From contig CAJJWN010000013.1 in NCBI GenBank assembly GCA_905196835.1, forward strand, positions 1 to 64,000: a stretch of 64,000 bases of DNA, read 5' to 3'. The stretch's first letter is position 1. Each line of letters begins with the position of its first letter. The notes under the pieces are model-generated. The model made no database searches. It had not been told where the DNA came from and saw only the letters and a list, made by a program, of their open reading frames with translations. Below are positions 16,842 to 24,409 of this stretch, piece after piece. This DNA is from an uncultured Prevotella sp. Lineage in GTDB: Bacteria > Bacteroidota > Bacteroidia > Bacteroidales > Bacteroidaceae. The position numbers and the translations under genes are program-made.

Positions 16842-16905
16842 GGCACAACAGCGTACGGTTTTACCTTTTTACTTTTTTACCCTTTTACCTTTAAGAAATA
16901 ATCCG

Positions 16906-16913
16906 TAACTTTG
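16906..16913 (+). promoter_or_regulatory. -7 box of the MATE gene at 16927
   Basis: TAACTTTG followed by GC, 13 nt before the ATG, implying a very short leader. Confidence 0.6.
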
Positions 16914-16926
16914 CGCCCCGACAGCA

Positions 16927-18228
16927 ATGGACAAGCGTAACAAAGAAATACTAAAAATCGCCCTGCCGTCCATCGTGAGCAACATCACGGTGCCGCTATT
17001 GGGGGTGGTCGATGTGGCGATAGTGGGCCATCTCGGCGCGGCGGCGTACATTGGGGCAATCGCGGTGGGCGGTATGACGTTCAACGTGATGTACTGGATA
17101 TTCGGTTTCCTGCGCATGGGAACGAGCGGAATGACGTCGCAGGCGCTCGGACGGCGCGACTTCGGCGAGGTGACACGCCTGCTGGCGCGCTCCCTCGGCA
17201 TAGCCTTCGCCATAGCCTTTGCGCTCATCCTGCTGCAAACACCGCTGCGCACGGCGGCCTTGGGCATAATGCAGCCTACGGCGGAAGTGGCCCGCCTGGC
17301 GTCGGTTTACTTCGACACGCTCATCTACGGGGCACCGGCCATGCTCGGACTGTTCAGCCTCTCGGGCTGGTTCATCGGTATGCAGAACTCGCGCACGCCG
17401 ATGGCCGTCGCCATAGTGCAGAACGTCGTGAACATCGCCGCGAGCACTTTGCTCGTATTCGGACTTGGGATGAAGGTCGAAGGTGTGGCTCTCGGCACGC
17501 TGACCGCACAATACGCGGGCTTCATTATGGCCGTGGGCTTGTGCTGGAAGCACTACCGCCGACTGCGCCGTTACTTCTCTTGGCAGGGCGTATGGCGGCG
17601 CGAAGCCATGCGGCGGTTCTTCTCCGTCAACCGCGACATATTCCTGCGCACGCTCTGCATGGTGTCCGTCATGCTGTTCTTCACGTCCGCCGGGTCGTGG
17701 CAGGGCGAGGTGGTGCTGGCCGTAAACACGCTGCTCATGCAGTTTTACCTGCTCTTCTCTTACGTGATGGACGGCTTTGCCTATGCCGGCGAAGCCCTGT
17801 CGGGCCGCTACTATGGCGCGCGCAACCGTGCCGCACTGCGCGAAACGGTGCGCGACCTCTTCCGTTGGGGCTTCCTCATGGCCGCCGCCTTCACGCTGGT
17901 CTACGGCCTCGGGGGCGACGCCTTCCTGTCGCTGCTCACCGACGAGCCGCATGTCGTGGCCGCGTCGCACACCTATTATTATTGGGCTCTTGCCATTCCG
18001 CTGGCCGGAGTGGCCGCTTTCGTATGGGACGGGGTGTTCATCGGCTGCACGATGACGCGCGGAATGCTCATCTCAATGGCCGTAGCCGCCGCGGCGTTCT
18101 TCGCCGTTTACTTCTTGTCTCGCGGCCGTTTCGCCAACCACGGGCTGTGGGCGGCGTTCATAACATACGTCTTTCTGCGCGGATTTGTACAAAAAATTCT
18201 GTACAAATCCGCGCAGAAAAACAATTAA
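16927..18228 (+). CDS. MATE family efflux transporter (DinF-like)
   Basis: Cation-coupled multidrug/toxin exporter with about 12 membrane helices. The N terminus (MDKRNKEILKIALPSIVSNI, then VPLLGVVDVAIVGHLG) is typical of the DinF-like branch of MatE proteins, and a second half-repeat is visible (INTLLMQFYLL-like segment and SYVMDGFAYAGEALSGRYYG). The 433 residues are full length. The last codons are formed by a 20-bp hairpin (18172-18219) and an AATTAAAAATTAA repeat that supplies the stop. Substrate cannot be inferred. Confidence 0.9.
   Translation: MDKRNKEILKIALPSIVSNITVPLLGVVDVAIVGHLGAAAYIGAIAVGGMTFNVMYWIFGFLRMGTSGMTSQALGRRDFGEVTRLLARSLGIAFAIAFALILLQTPLRTAALGIMQPTAEVARLASVYFDTLIYGAPAMLGLFSLSGWFIGMQNSRTPMAVAIVQNVVNIAASTLLVFGLGMKVEGVALGTLTAQYAGFIMAVGLCWKHYRRLRRYFSWQGVWRREAMRRFFSVNRDIFLRTLCMVSVMLFFTSAGSWQGEVVLAVNTLLMQFYLLFSYVMDGFAYAGEALSGRYYGARNRAALRETVRDLFRWGFLMAAAFTLVYGLGGDAFLSLLTDEPHVVAASHTYYYWALAIPLAGVAAFVWDGVFIGCTMTRGMLISMAVAAAAFFAVYFLSRGRFANHGLWAAFITYVFLRGFVQKILYKSAQKNN
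18172..18219. terminator. 20-bp perfect hairpin overlapping the 3' end of the MATE gene
   Basis: Arms 18172-18191 and 18200-18219 pair perfectly around an 8-nt loop (AAAAATTC). The hairpin lies inside the last codons of the MATE gene. It could end transcription or protect the mRNA 3' end; no clean U-tract follows. Confidence 0.6.
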
Positions 18229-18333
18229 AAATTAACAATTAAAAATTAAACAACGCTGCCTTATTCCAATGTACAGCCATTACGGATGCAGGAAAGCGTC
18301 GCTGTTTAATTTTTAATTGTTAATTTTTAATTG
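18222..18333. repeat. Paired inverted low-complexity arms (AATTAAAAATTAA type)
   Basis: Left arm 18222-18254 and right arm 18301-18333 are near-exact complements separated by 46 nt. The arms overlap the final codons and TAA stops of both converging genes, MATE and luxS. Confidence 0.75.
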
Positions 18334-18815
18334 TCCCCACCAGGGTAAGCCATGTTTTCTTCCCCGATGTTTTCAAGCACCTCTGTAAGGTATTTGCGGG
18401 CTTCGAGGCGTGCCATGGGCAGGTCGTGGAGCAGGTAATTGCCGCAATCGCGCGGCGCGGCACCGGGCACTTCGCCGTCGAACGAGGCGATGAAGGCGAA
18501 CGTGCGGCGCATCAACGGCACGATGTCATGCGGCTGGAGGTCGCCTTTCACGAGCAGGTAGTTGCCCGTAAGGCAACCCATCGGTCCCCAATAAACTATG
18601 CGGTCGGCCCATTCCGCGTCGTTGCGGAGGTAGGTTGCGGCCAGATGTTCTATTGTATGGAGCGCCCCTGGGTGCAGTGCAGGCTCGCGGTTAGGCTCCT
18701 TCATGCGTATGTCGAACGTGGTTACGGTATCGCCTCCTACGCTGTCCTTGCGCGAGACGTATATTCCACGGAGCAGCCTCTCGTGGTCGATTGTAAAGCT
18801 TGGAATGGCTTTCAT
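18327..18815 (-). CDS. luxS: S-ribosylhomocysteine lyase LuxS
   Basis: Cleaves S-ribosylhomocysteine to homocysteine and DPD, the precursor of autoinducer-2. Metal ligands are visible as His53 and His57 (HTIEH) and Cys124 (PRDCGN); the catalytic Cys81 lies in GPMGCLTGNYLL. At 162 residues it is full length. It lies downstream of mtnN on the same strand, so the product of one is the substrate of the other. The two are separated by a 134-nt spacer made of repeated inverted arms. The TAA stop and last Asn codon lie in the AATTAAAAATTAA repeat. Confidence 0.96.
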   Translation of the reverse strand: MKAIPSFTIDHERLLRGIYVSRKDSVGGDTVTTFDIRMKEPNREPALHPGALHTIEHLAATYLRNDAEWADRIVYWGPMGCLTGNYLLVKGDLQPHDIVPLMRRTFAFIASFDGEVPGAAPRDCGNYLLHDLPMARLEARKYLTEVLENIGEENMAYPGGDN

Positions 18816-18950
18816 TAAGTTAAGAGTTAAGAATTAAGAGTTAAGAAAATATGATTTGAAAGTTGGTTGAATTAAGAATTAAGAGTTAAGAATTAAGAAA
18901 ATTACCTACAAAGCATATTTTCTTAATTCTTAACTCTTAATTCTTAATTC
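18816..18950. repeat. Tandem and inverted TTAAGAATTAAGAG arms between mtnN and luxS
   Basis: Two left-type arms (about 18817-18850 and 18870-18902) and one complementary right arm (about 18915-18950) make up the whole spacer. The arrangement allows two alternative hairpins, which could affect luxS expression relative to mtnN. Confidence 0.7.
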
Positions 18951-19632
18951 ATAGCGAAGCGATGAACCTCTTTGTCAGCGTGAACGAGTTGTCGGCCAAG
19001 CGCGCCCAGAAGTCGAAGTATTGGCTGGCCTTCGTGTCCTTCAGGGGCAGGTCGCTGATTACGCGGAAGCTGATGAACGGCACGCCGTAGATGTGGCATG
19101 TCTGCGCAATGGAGCAGCTCTCCATGTCAACGGCCACGGCTTTGGGGAAGCGTGCGATGATGGCGCGCATCTTGTTCTGCGTGTTGACAAACCACTCGCC
19201 GCTCACGATGAGCCCCGTGTGCACGGCCTTTCCGTCGCAGGCGGCCACGGCCTTGTCAACCAAATCCTTGGGAGAATGGAACACGGCGGGCATCCCCATT
19301 ATTTGACCAAAGCGGCATTCGTCGCCGCAATAAGCGTCATGGTAGCAGTATTCGGCGCCCACCACGATGTCGGTTACGTCCATGCGGTCGTCCGCCCCGC
19401 CTGCAACGCCGGTGGAAACCACAATATCCGGCCGGTAGTTGTTTATCATTTCCACCGTGCCTATGGCGGAGTTCACCTTACCTATGCCGCACTTCTGCAA
19501 CACTATGTCCTTGTCGCCGATGCGCCCGAGGATGAAATCCTTGTTGTTGCGGCGCTCCACCGTGGAGTCGTCGAGCAGCGATTTTAGCTGGACAAGCTCC
19601 TTGTCCATTGCTACGATTATACCTATTTTCAT
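18949..19632 (-). CDS. mtnN: 5'-methylthioadenosine/S-adenosylhomocysteine nucleosidase
   Basis: Hydrolyses S-adenosylhomocysteine and methylthioadenosine to adenine plus the thioribose, feeding S-ribosylhomocysteine to LuxS. Family features: MKIGIIVAMDKELVQLKSLL at the N terminus, CGIGKVNSAIGT, STGVAGG and the AVDMES motif that binds ribose, then ISFRVISDL. The 227 residues are full length. A -7 box lies 25 nt upstream. It is the first gene of a probable mtnN-luxS unit. Confidence 0.95.
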   Translation of the reverse strand: MKIGIIVAMDKELVQLKSLLDDSTVERRNNKDFILGRIGDKDIVLQKCGIGKVNSAIGTVEMINNYRPDIVVSTGVAGGADDRMDVTDIVVGAEYCYHDAYCGDECRFGQIMGMPAVFHSPKDLVDKAVAACDGKAVHTGLIVSGEWFVNTQNKMRAIIARFPKAVAVDMESCSIAQTCHIYGVPFISFRVISDLPLKDTKASQYFDFWARLADNSFTLTKRFIASL

Positions 19633-19656
19633 GTACGGATGTGTCGTTTAGGACTG

Positions 19657-19664
19657 CAAAAGTA
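19657..19664 (-). promoter_or_regulatory. -7 box of mtnN-luxS
   Basis: TACTTTTG on the minus strand, followed by CAG, 24 nt before the mtnN ATG. Confidence 0.6.
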
Positions 19665-19943
19665 CATATTTTTAATGAATAATGATGAATGAAAAATGAA
19701 AAATTTGGCTGCGCACGGTTGGCGGGCTGATGTTGCAGAATGACGCGGAAACGGCGCATGGCGGTGACACTTTGACTTTACAAAAAATCCGTTTGACGCT
19801 CCCGGAAGGGGCGTGGCGTGCAAACAACACAGCTTCAGACGGCGGAACGCCATTTTTCACACATAACATCATTCCATGCGTAACACCTTGTCAGCCAGCC
19901 ACTTGCAAGAACAGACACTTCAGTCAGGCACGAACTGCAGCCC

Positions 19944-20075
19944 CAAAGGCCGCCTTCTGCCATGTAAAAGACGGCCTTTGGCAACCTTAAAGACGGCCTT
20001 CAGCATCGGCGAAGACGGCCTTTCATGGTGCGGGAAGCGGCATTTTGTGGCGCGAATAGTCGTCAAACGCAGCAT
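19944..20075. repeat. 22-nt periodic array, about 6 units, degenerating
   Basis: Units start at 19944, 19966, 19988, 20010, 20032 and 20054. The first four keep the RACGGCCTTT core and the last two are eroded. It lies in spacer 19633-20524, which otherwise holds copy B of the long inverted repeat and the YfhO promoter. I see no gene there. Confidence 0.75.
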
Positions 20076-20270
20076 ATTAAGACCATTCGCACATTTCAAA
20101 AGACGCTTTACAGCCCCGGCGAGAGCTATTTCTGAAAAACATATTGTAAAGCTTTCAGAAAACAGCTTGTAACATTATGGCAGAAAAAGGATGCTTGTTT
20201 TAACATATAGTCGGTATAAAAAATAATCTTTTTACAGGCAAACACCTCGCCTGTTTTTGCATCTAAAACG

Positions 20271-20390
20271 GTCGGTGGGTAATCGTCATTCCGCGCTCCG
20301 ACGCGGAATCCAGTGTAAGCAGCCAAGCTTTGTCTATGTTGTTTGTTCTGGATTCCGCGTCGGAGCGCGGAATGACGATTACCCACCGAC
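20271..20390. repeat. Long inverted-repeat element, copy B (43-nt perfect arms)
   Basis: Arms 20271-20313 and 20348-20390 are exact reverse complements. The 34-nt centre, read on the minus strand, ends GGCTGCTTACA like copies A and C, so this copy is inserted in the opposite orientation. Confidence 0.85.
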
Positions 20391-20478
20391 TGCTTGAAGT
20401 CTGATTATCGTCACACTTCTTTCTGCTAAAAAAGCATTATTTTTAGCCCCGTCTATCGTCATTTCACATTATATATAT

Positions 20479-20486
20479 TACTTTTG
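20479..20486 (+). promoter_or_regulatory. -7 box of the YfhO gene
   Basis: TACTTTTG followed by CACG, 38 nt before the ATG at 20525. Confidence 0.55.
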
Positions 20487-20524
20487 CACGCTGGAAACGT
20501 AAACGGAAAAAACATCGAAAAACA

Positions 20525-23026
20525 ATGGAAACACTGAAAAAATGCCTTCCCGACGTGCTGGCCGTGGTGCTGTTCACGCTCATATCGGTAGCCTACTTCT
20601 TCCCGGCAGACATCGAAGGAAAGATACTTTACCGCCACGACTCGGCCGCAAGCAAGGGTCTCGGCCGCGAAATCGGCGAACACAAGGCGGAGACGGGCGA
20701 AGTGACGCGCTGGATGAACTCAGTGTTCAGCGGAATGCCGACGTACCAGACGGCTCCCGAATACACGAGCACGAAGGGCGTCAACACGGCTACCAACGTG
20801 TACCACCTCTTCCTGCCCGAAAACGTATGGTACGTGTTCGCCTACCTCTTGGGCTTCTACATCCTGCTGCGCGCGTTCGACTTCCGCCAGCATCTTGCCG
20901 TCCTCGGCTCCGTAATATGGGCGTTCTCCAGCTATTTCCTCATCATCATAGCCGCCGGACACATCTGGAAGGTCATGGCCCTGGCCTACCTGCCGCCGAT
21001 GATAGCCGGCATAGTGCTGGCATACAGGGGCAAATACCTGTGGGGACTGATAGTAACCGCCATCTTCGCGGCGTTTGAAATCAACGCCAACCACGTGCAG
21101 ATGACGTACTACTTCCTGTTCGTCATCCTCTTCATGGTAATAGCCTACCTCGTTGACGCCATCCGGCAGAAGCGCATGGCGCACTTCTGGCGGGCCACGG
21201 CGGTGTGCGCCGCAGGCGCGGTAATAGGCGTATGCCTCAACCTGAGCAACCTGTACCACACGTGGGAGTACAGCAAGGAGTCGATGCGCGGCAAGAGCGA
21301 GCTTGTCAAGAAGCAGTCGGCCAACCAGAGCGCAAGCGGCCTTGACCGCGACTACATCACCCAGTGGAGCTACGGCATAGGCGAGACGTGGACGCTCCTT
21401 GTGCCCAACACAAAGGGCGGAGCCAGCCAGCCGCTCGTAGAAAGCAAGACGGCCATGGAGAAGGCAAACCCCGAGTTCAACGTCGTCTATCAGCAAATGG
21501 GCCAATACTGGGGCGAGCAGCCCGGCACGCAGGGGCCTGTCTACGTTGGCGCATTCGTGCTGATGCTGTTCGTGCTGGGGCTTTTCATCGTCAAAGGACC
21601 TATGAAGTGGGCTTTATTGGCGGCCACGGTACTCTCCATATTGCTGTCGTGGGGCAAGAACTTCATGCCTTTCACCGATTTGTTCATCGACTATGTGCCG
21701 ATGTACTCGAAGTTCCGCACGGTGGCGTCAATCCTCGTCATTGCCGAGTTTACCATCCCGTTGCTCGCCATGCTGGCGTTGAAGAAGATTGTTGACGACC
21801 CATCGCTGCTTACGAAACGCATCAAGACGGTGTACGCAAGCTTCGCGCTGACGGGCGGCATAGCCATCCTCTTCGCTCTCGTCCCCACCCTCTTTTTCAG
21901 CGACTTCATATCGTCACAGGAGCTGCGCGCGCTCTCCACGCTGCCGCAGGAGTATGTAGTGCCCATCACGGAGAACCTGCGCGAGATGCGCCGCGCCGTC
22001 TTCACGGCCGACTGCTGGCGCTCGGCGTTCATCATTATAATAGGTACGCTCTGCCTGCTGATGTTCAAGGCCAAGAAGCTCAAGGCCTCTTACATGGTAG
22101 GAGCGATAACAGTGCTCTGCCTTGTAGACATGTGGCAGGTTGACAAACGCTATCTGAACAACGACATGTTTGTGCCCAAAAGCGAACGCGAGGCGCCGAT
22201 GCAGATGACGGAGACCGACCGCCTCATCCTTGAAGACAAGACGGACTTGGGCAATTACCGCGTGCTCAACCTCGCGTCAAACACGTTCAACGAGAACGAA
22301 ACGTCATACTTCCACAACAGCATAGGCGGATACCACGCGGCCAAGCTGCGCCGTTACCAGGACATCATCGACCATTACATTGCCCCGGAGATGCAGAAGC
22401 TTGCTCCGACGGTGGCCGAGGCTGGCGGCGACATGCTGAAAGTGAACGGCGACAGCCTCTTCCCCGTGCTCAACGCGCTCAACGCGCGCTACTTCATCCT
22501 GCCCCTGCAAGGCGGACAGACCGCGCCCGTGATGAACCCGTATGTGCACGGCCCGGCATGGTTTGTTGACAAAGTGACCTACGCCGACAACGCAAACAAG
22601 GAAATAGAGGCCGTAGGCCGCATCGACCTGCGCCGCGAAGCCGTGGCCGACAAGCGTTTCCATGACGTGCTGAAAGCATCCGCCGTGCAGGACAGCACAG
22701 CCTCGGTGAAGCTCACCAAGTACATGTCAGACCGGCTTGAATACGACGTTTACTCGACGAAGGGCGGCGTAATAGTGTTCTCCGAAGTGTATTACCCGGG
22801 CTGGACGGCCACCGTTGACGGCCAGGAAGCCGAGCTGGGACGCGCCGACTATCTGCTGCGCGCGCTCAACGTAGCCCCGGGCAAGCACAAGATAGTGCTC
22901 ACCTTCCACCCGAAATCGGTAGCCACGACGGAGACAATAGCCTACATCGCATACGCCGCAATCTTCATAGCACTCCTCGTTGCGGCATATCTCGGCTACC
23001 GCAGGAAGCGCGCCGGGGCGGAGTAA
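20525..23026 (+). CDS. YfhO family membrane protein
   Basis: An 833-residue polytopic membrane protein of the YfhO/GT-C-like group, linked in other bacteria to glycosylation of cell-wall polymers or lipid-linked sugar transfer. The N terminus has a membrane helix followed by an extracytoplasmic loop (RHDSAASKGLGREIGEHK, then FSGMPTYQT), about a dozen more helices to residue 530, and a large periplasmic C-terminal domain containing VVFSEVYYPGWTATVDG and LNVAPGKHKIVLTFHPKS, a hallmark of YfhO. A final helix anchors the C terminus (YRRKRAGAE). It stands alone. Exact substrate unknown. Confidence 0.88.
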   Translation: METLKKCLPDVLAVVLFTLISVAYFFPADIEGKILYRHDSAASKGLGREIGEHKAETGEVTRWMNSVFSGMPTYQTAPEYTSTKGVNTATNVYHLFLPENVWYVFAYLLGFYILLRAFDFRQHLAVLGSVIWAFSSYFLIIIAAGHIWKVMALAYLPPMIAGIVLAYRGKYLWGLIVTAIFAAFEINANHVQMTYYFLFVILFMVIAYLVDAIRQKRMAHFWRATAVCAAGAVIGVCLNLSNLYHTWEYSKESMRGKSELVKKQSANQSASGLDRDYITQWSYGIGETWTLLVPNTKGGASQPLVESKTAMEKANPEFNVVYQQMGQYWGEQPGTQGPVYVGAFVLMLFVLGLFIVKGPMKWALLAATVLSILLSWGKNFMPFTDLFIDYVPMYSKFRTVASILVIAEFTIPLLAMLALKKIVDDPSLLTKRIKTVYASFALTGGIAILFALVPTLFFSDFISSQELRALSTLPQEYVVPITENLREMRRAVFTADCWRSAFIIIIGTLCLLMFKAKKLKASYMVGAITVLCLVDMWQVDKRYLNNDMFVPKSEREAPMQMTETDRLILEDKTDLGNYRVLNLASNTFNENETSYFHNSIGGYHAAKLRRYQDIIDHYIAPEMQKLAPTVAEAGGDMLKVNGDSLFPVLNALNARYFILPLQGGQTAPVMNPYVHGPAWFVDKVTYADNANKEIEAVGRIDLRREAVADKRFHDVLKASAVQDSTASVKLTKYMSDRLEYDVYSTKGGVIVFSEVYYPGWTATVDGQEAELGRADYLLRALNVAPGKHKIVLTFHPKSVATTETIAYIAYAAIFIALLVAAYLGYRRKRAGAE

Positions 23027-23066
23027 AACAGCCGTCAGCGTAACGCATTGATAATTAGCACCTTAT

Positions 23067-23154
23067 AAAAGGCCGTCTTTTAGCGTGTAAAAGACGGCCT
23101 TTCGCGTTGCAATTGACGGCCTTTTGGAAAGCGAAAGGCGGCCAATTGGATTCA
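23067..23154. repeat. 22-nt periodic array, 4 units
   Basis: Units start at 23067, 23089, 23111 and 23133. Upstream is ACGCATTGATAATTAGCACC, similar to the tail of other arrays. The sequence after the array (ATTCATCCGCAGTTTGTTTGG) resembles the complement of the flank before the 2849 and 13850 arrays. Confidence 0.8.
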
Positions 23155-23213
23155 TCCGCAGTTTGTTTGGACAGCATAACTTTGTTTTTTTAATCAAATG
23201 CAAGCTGAATACA

Positions 23214-23335
23214 CCCATTGTAGGGGCATAATTCATTATGCCCGCACGTTTCGCAGAAACGTATTTTTCTGATATTCAGGACTTTAAACGCTCTTTCAGA
23301 GCGTACGGACATAATGAATTATGTCCCTACAAGGG
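23214..23335. repeat. Inverted-repeat element of the ACATAATTCATTATGT type, copy 2
   Basis: Arms 23214-23248 and 23302-23335 are complementary with a few mismatches, sharing GCATAATTCATTATG with copy 1 at 8601. The centre again has a small dyad (GTTTCGCAGAAAC) followed by a T-rich stretch. It lies in spacer 23027-23506. Confidence 0.75.
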
Positions 23336-23465
23336 CGGCGTTTAGCTTTGTTCAATATATCTTTTATTTTATTCTCATCCAAACAAAAATTGCGAATGAA
23401 CCGTCATTTGGAAAACAGACAGGCACATTATGGCCTGACATACGCGCCTTTTCGGCGAAAAGATG

Positions 23466-23473
23466 TATATTTG
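23466..23473 (+). promoter_or_regulatory. -7 box of the GSCFA gene
   Basis: TATATTTG followed by CAG, 33 nt before the ATG at 23507. It lies inside the upstream extension of the open frame, so the shorter start is preferred. Confidence 0.6.
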
Positions 23474-23506
23474 CAGCGTTGTAAACGCAATGAAAACGAA
23501 AGCGAA

Positions 23507-24310
23507 ATGCAGTTCAGGACAAAGGTAAACATCGGCAAACCCGACTTCCAGATAGAGCCATGCGAAGAGATGCTGTTCGTTGGCTCGTGCTTCGCCGACA
23601 ACATAGGGCGGCGCTTCAAGGAAGAGAAGTTCCGCGCAACGGTCAACCCCTACGGCGTAATGTACAACCCGGCGAGCATCCTGCACACGGTGAAGCGGTG
23701 TGAGGACGCGCCCCGTGTGGCACTCTTTACACTCGGAACGAACCATGTATACATACTCAACGAGACGGGCGAGATAGTTGACAACTGCGCCAAGCGCCCC
23801 CAGCGGCTCTTCACCGAGCGCGAACTAAGCGTGGACGAGTGCGCCGCTTACCTCGGCGAAGCCGTTGACATACTAAAAGAAAGGCGCGGTGACGTGAAGG
23901 TAATCGTTACCGTAAGCCCCATCCGTTACGCCAAGTACGGCTATCACGGCAGCCAGCTGTCGAAGGCGGTGTTGCTGCTTGCCGCCGACAAATTGGTGAA
24001 AGAGCGGGCCGGAACGGTATGTTATTTCCCGGCATACGAAATAGTCAACGACGAGCTTCGCGACTACCGCTTCTACGCCAAGGACATGCTTCATCCGTCA
24101 GAGCAGGCCGTAGAATATATCTGGGAGGTGTTTTCAGACGCCTATTTCTCGCCCGAAACCAAGCGTTTCATCGAGGAATGGCGGCCGCTGAAGGAGGCTT
24201 TGGGGCACAAGCCGTTCCACCCCGAGTCGCAAGAGTACAAGGACTTCATGGATAAAACTATGTTAAAAATAGGCGAACTGTCAAAAAAATATCCGAACTT
24301 TGTACCTTAG
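23507..24310 (+). CDS. GSCFA domain protein
   Basis: A 267-residue protein with the eponymous motif GSCFADNIG at residues 26-34, followed by the NPYGVMYNPASIL segment and a C-terminal DMLHPSEQAVEYIW motif. The pattern (early Ser, late Asp-x-x-His) suggests an SGNH-hydrolase-like fold (inference from motif layout). I recall this domain fused or adjacent to cell-wall genes in other Bacteroidetes; here it lies 99 nt before the murF-alr fusion. I placed the start after the -7 box because the longer frame crosses an inverted repeat. Substrate unknown. Confidence 0.88.
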   Translation: MQFRTKVNIGKPDFQIEPCEEMLFVGSCFADNIGRRFKEEKFRATVNPYGVMYNPASILHTVKRCEDAPRVALFTLGTNHVYILNETGEIVDNCAKRPQRLFTERELSVDECAAYLGEAVDILKERRGDVKVIVTVSPIRYAKYGYHGSQLSKAVLLLAADKLVKERAGTVCYFPAYEIVNDELRDYRFYAKDMLHPSEQAVEYIWEVFSDAYFSPETKRFIEEWRPLKEALGHKPFHPESQEYKDFMDKTMLKIGELSKKYPNFVP

Positions 24311-24409
24311 AAAACAGTAAAAGGGTAAAAAGGTAAAAAAGTAAAACGGCAAAGCATTCGTCTCTAACTACTTTAACCACCTATAAATGCTCTAACTTCT
24401 ACATTTATC

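Noticed and set aside
20126-20386. 86-codon minus-strand open frame
   Set aside because: Most of it is the long inverted-repeat element copy B.
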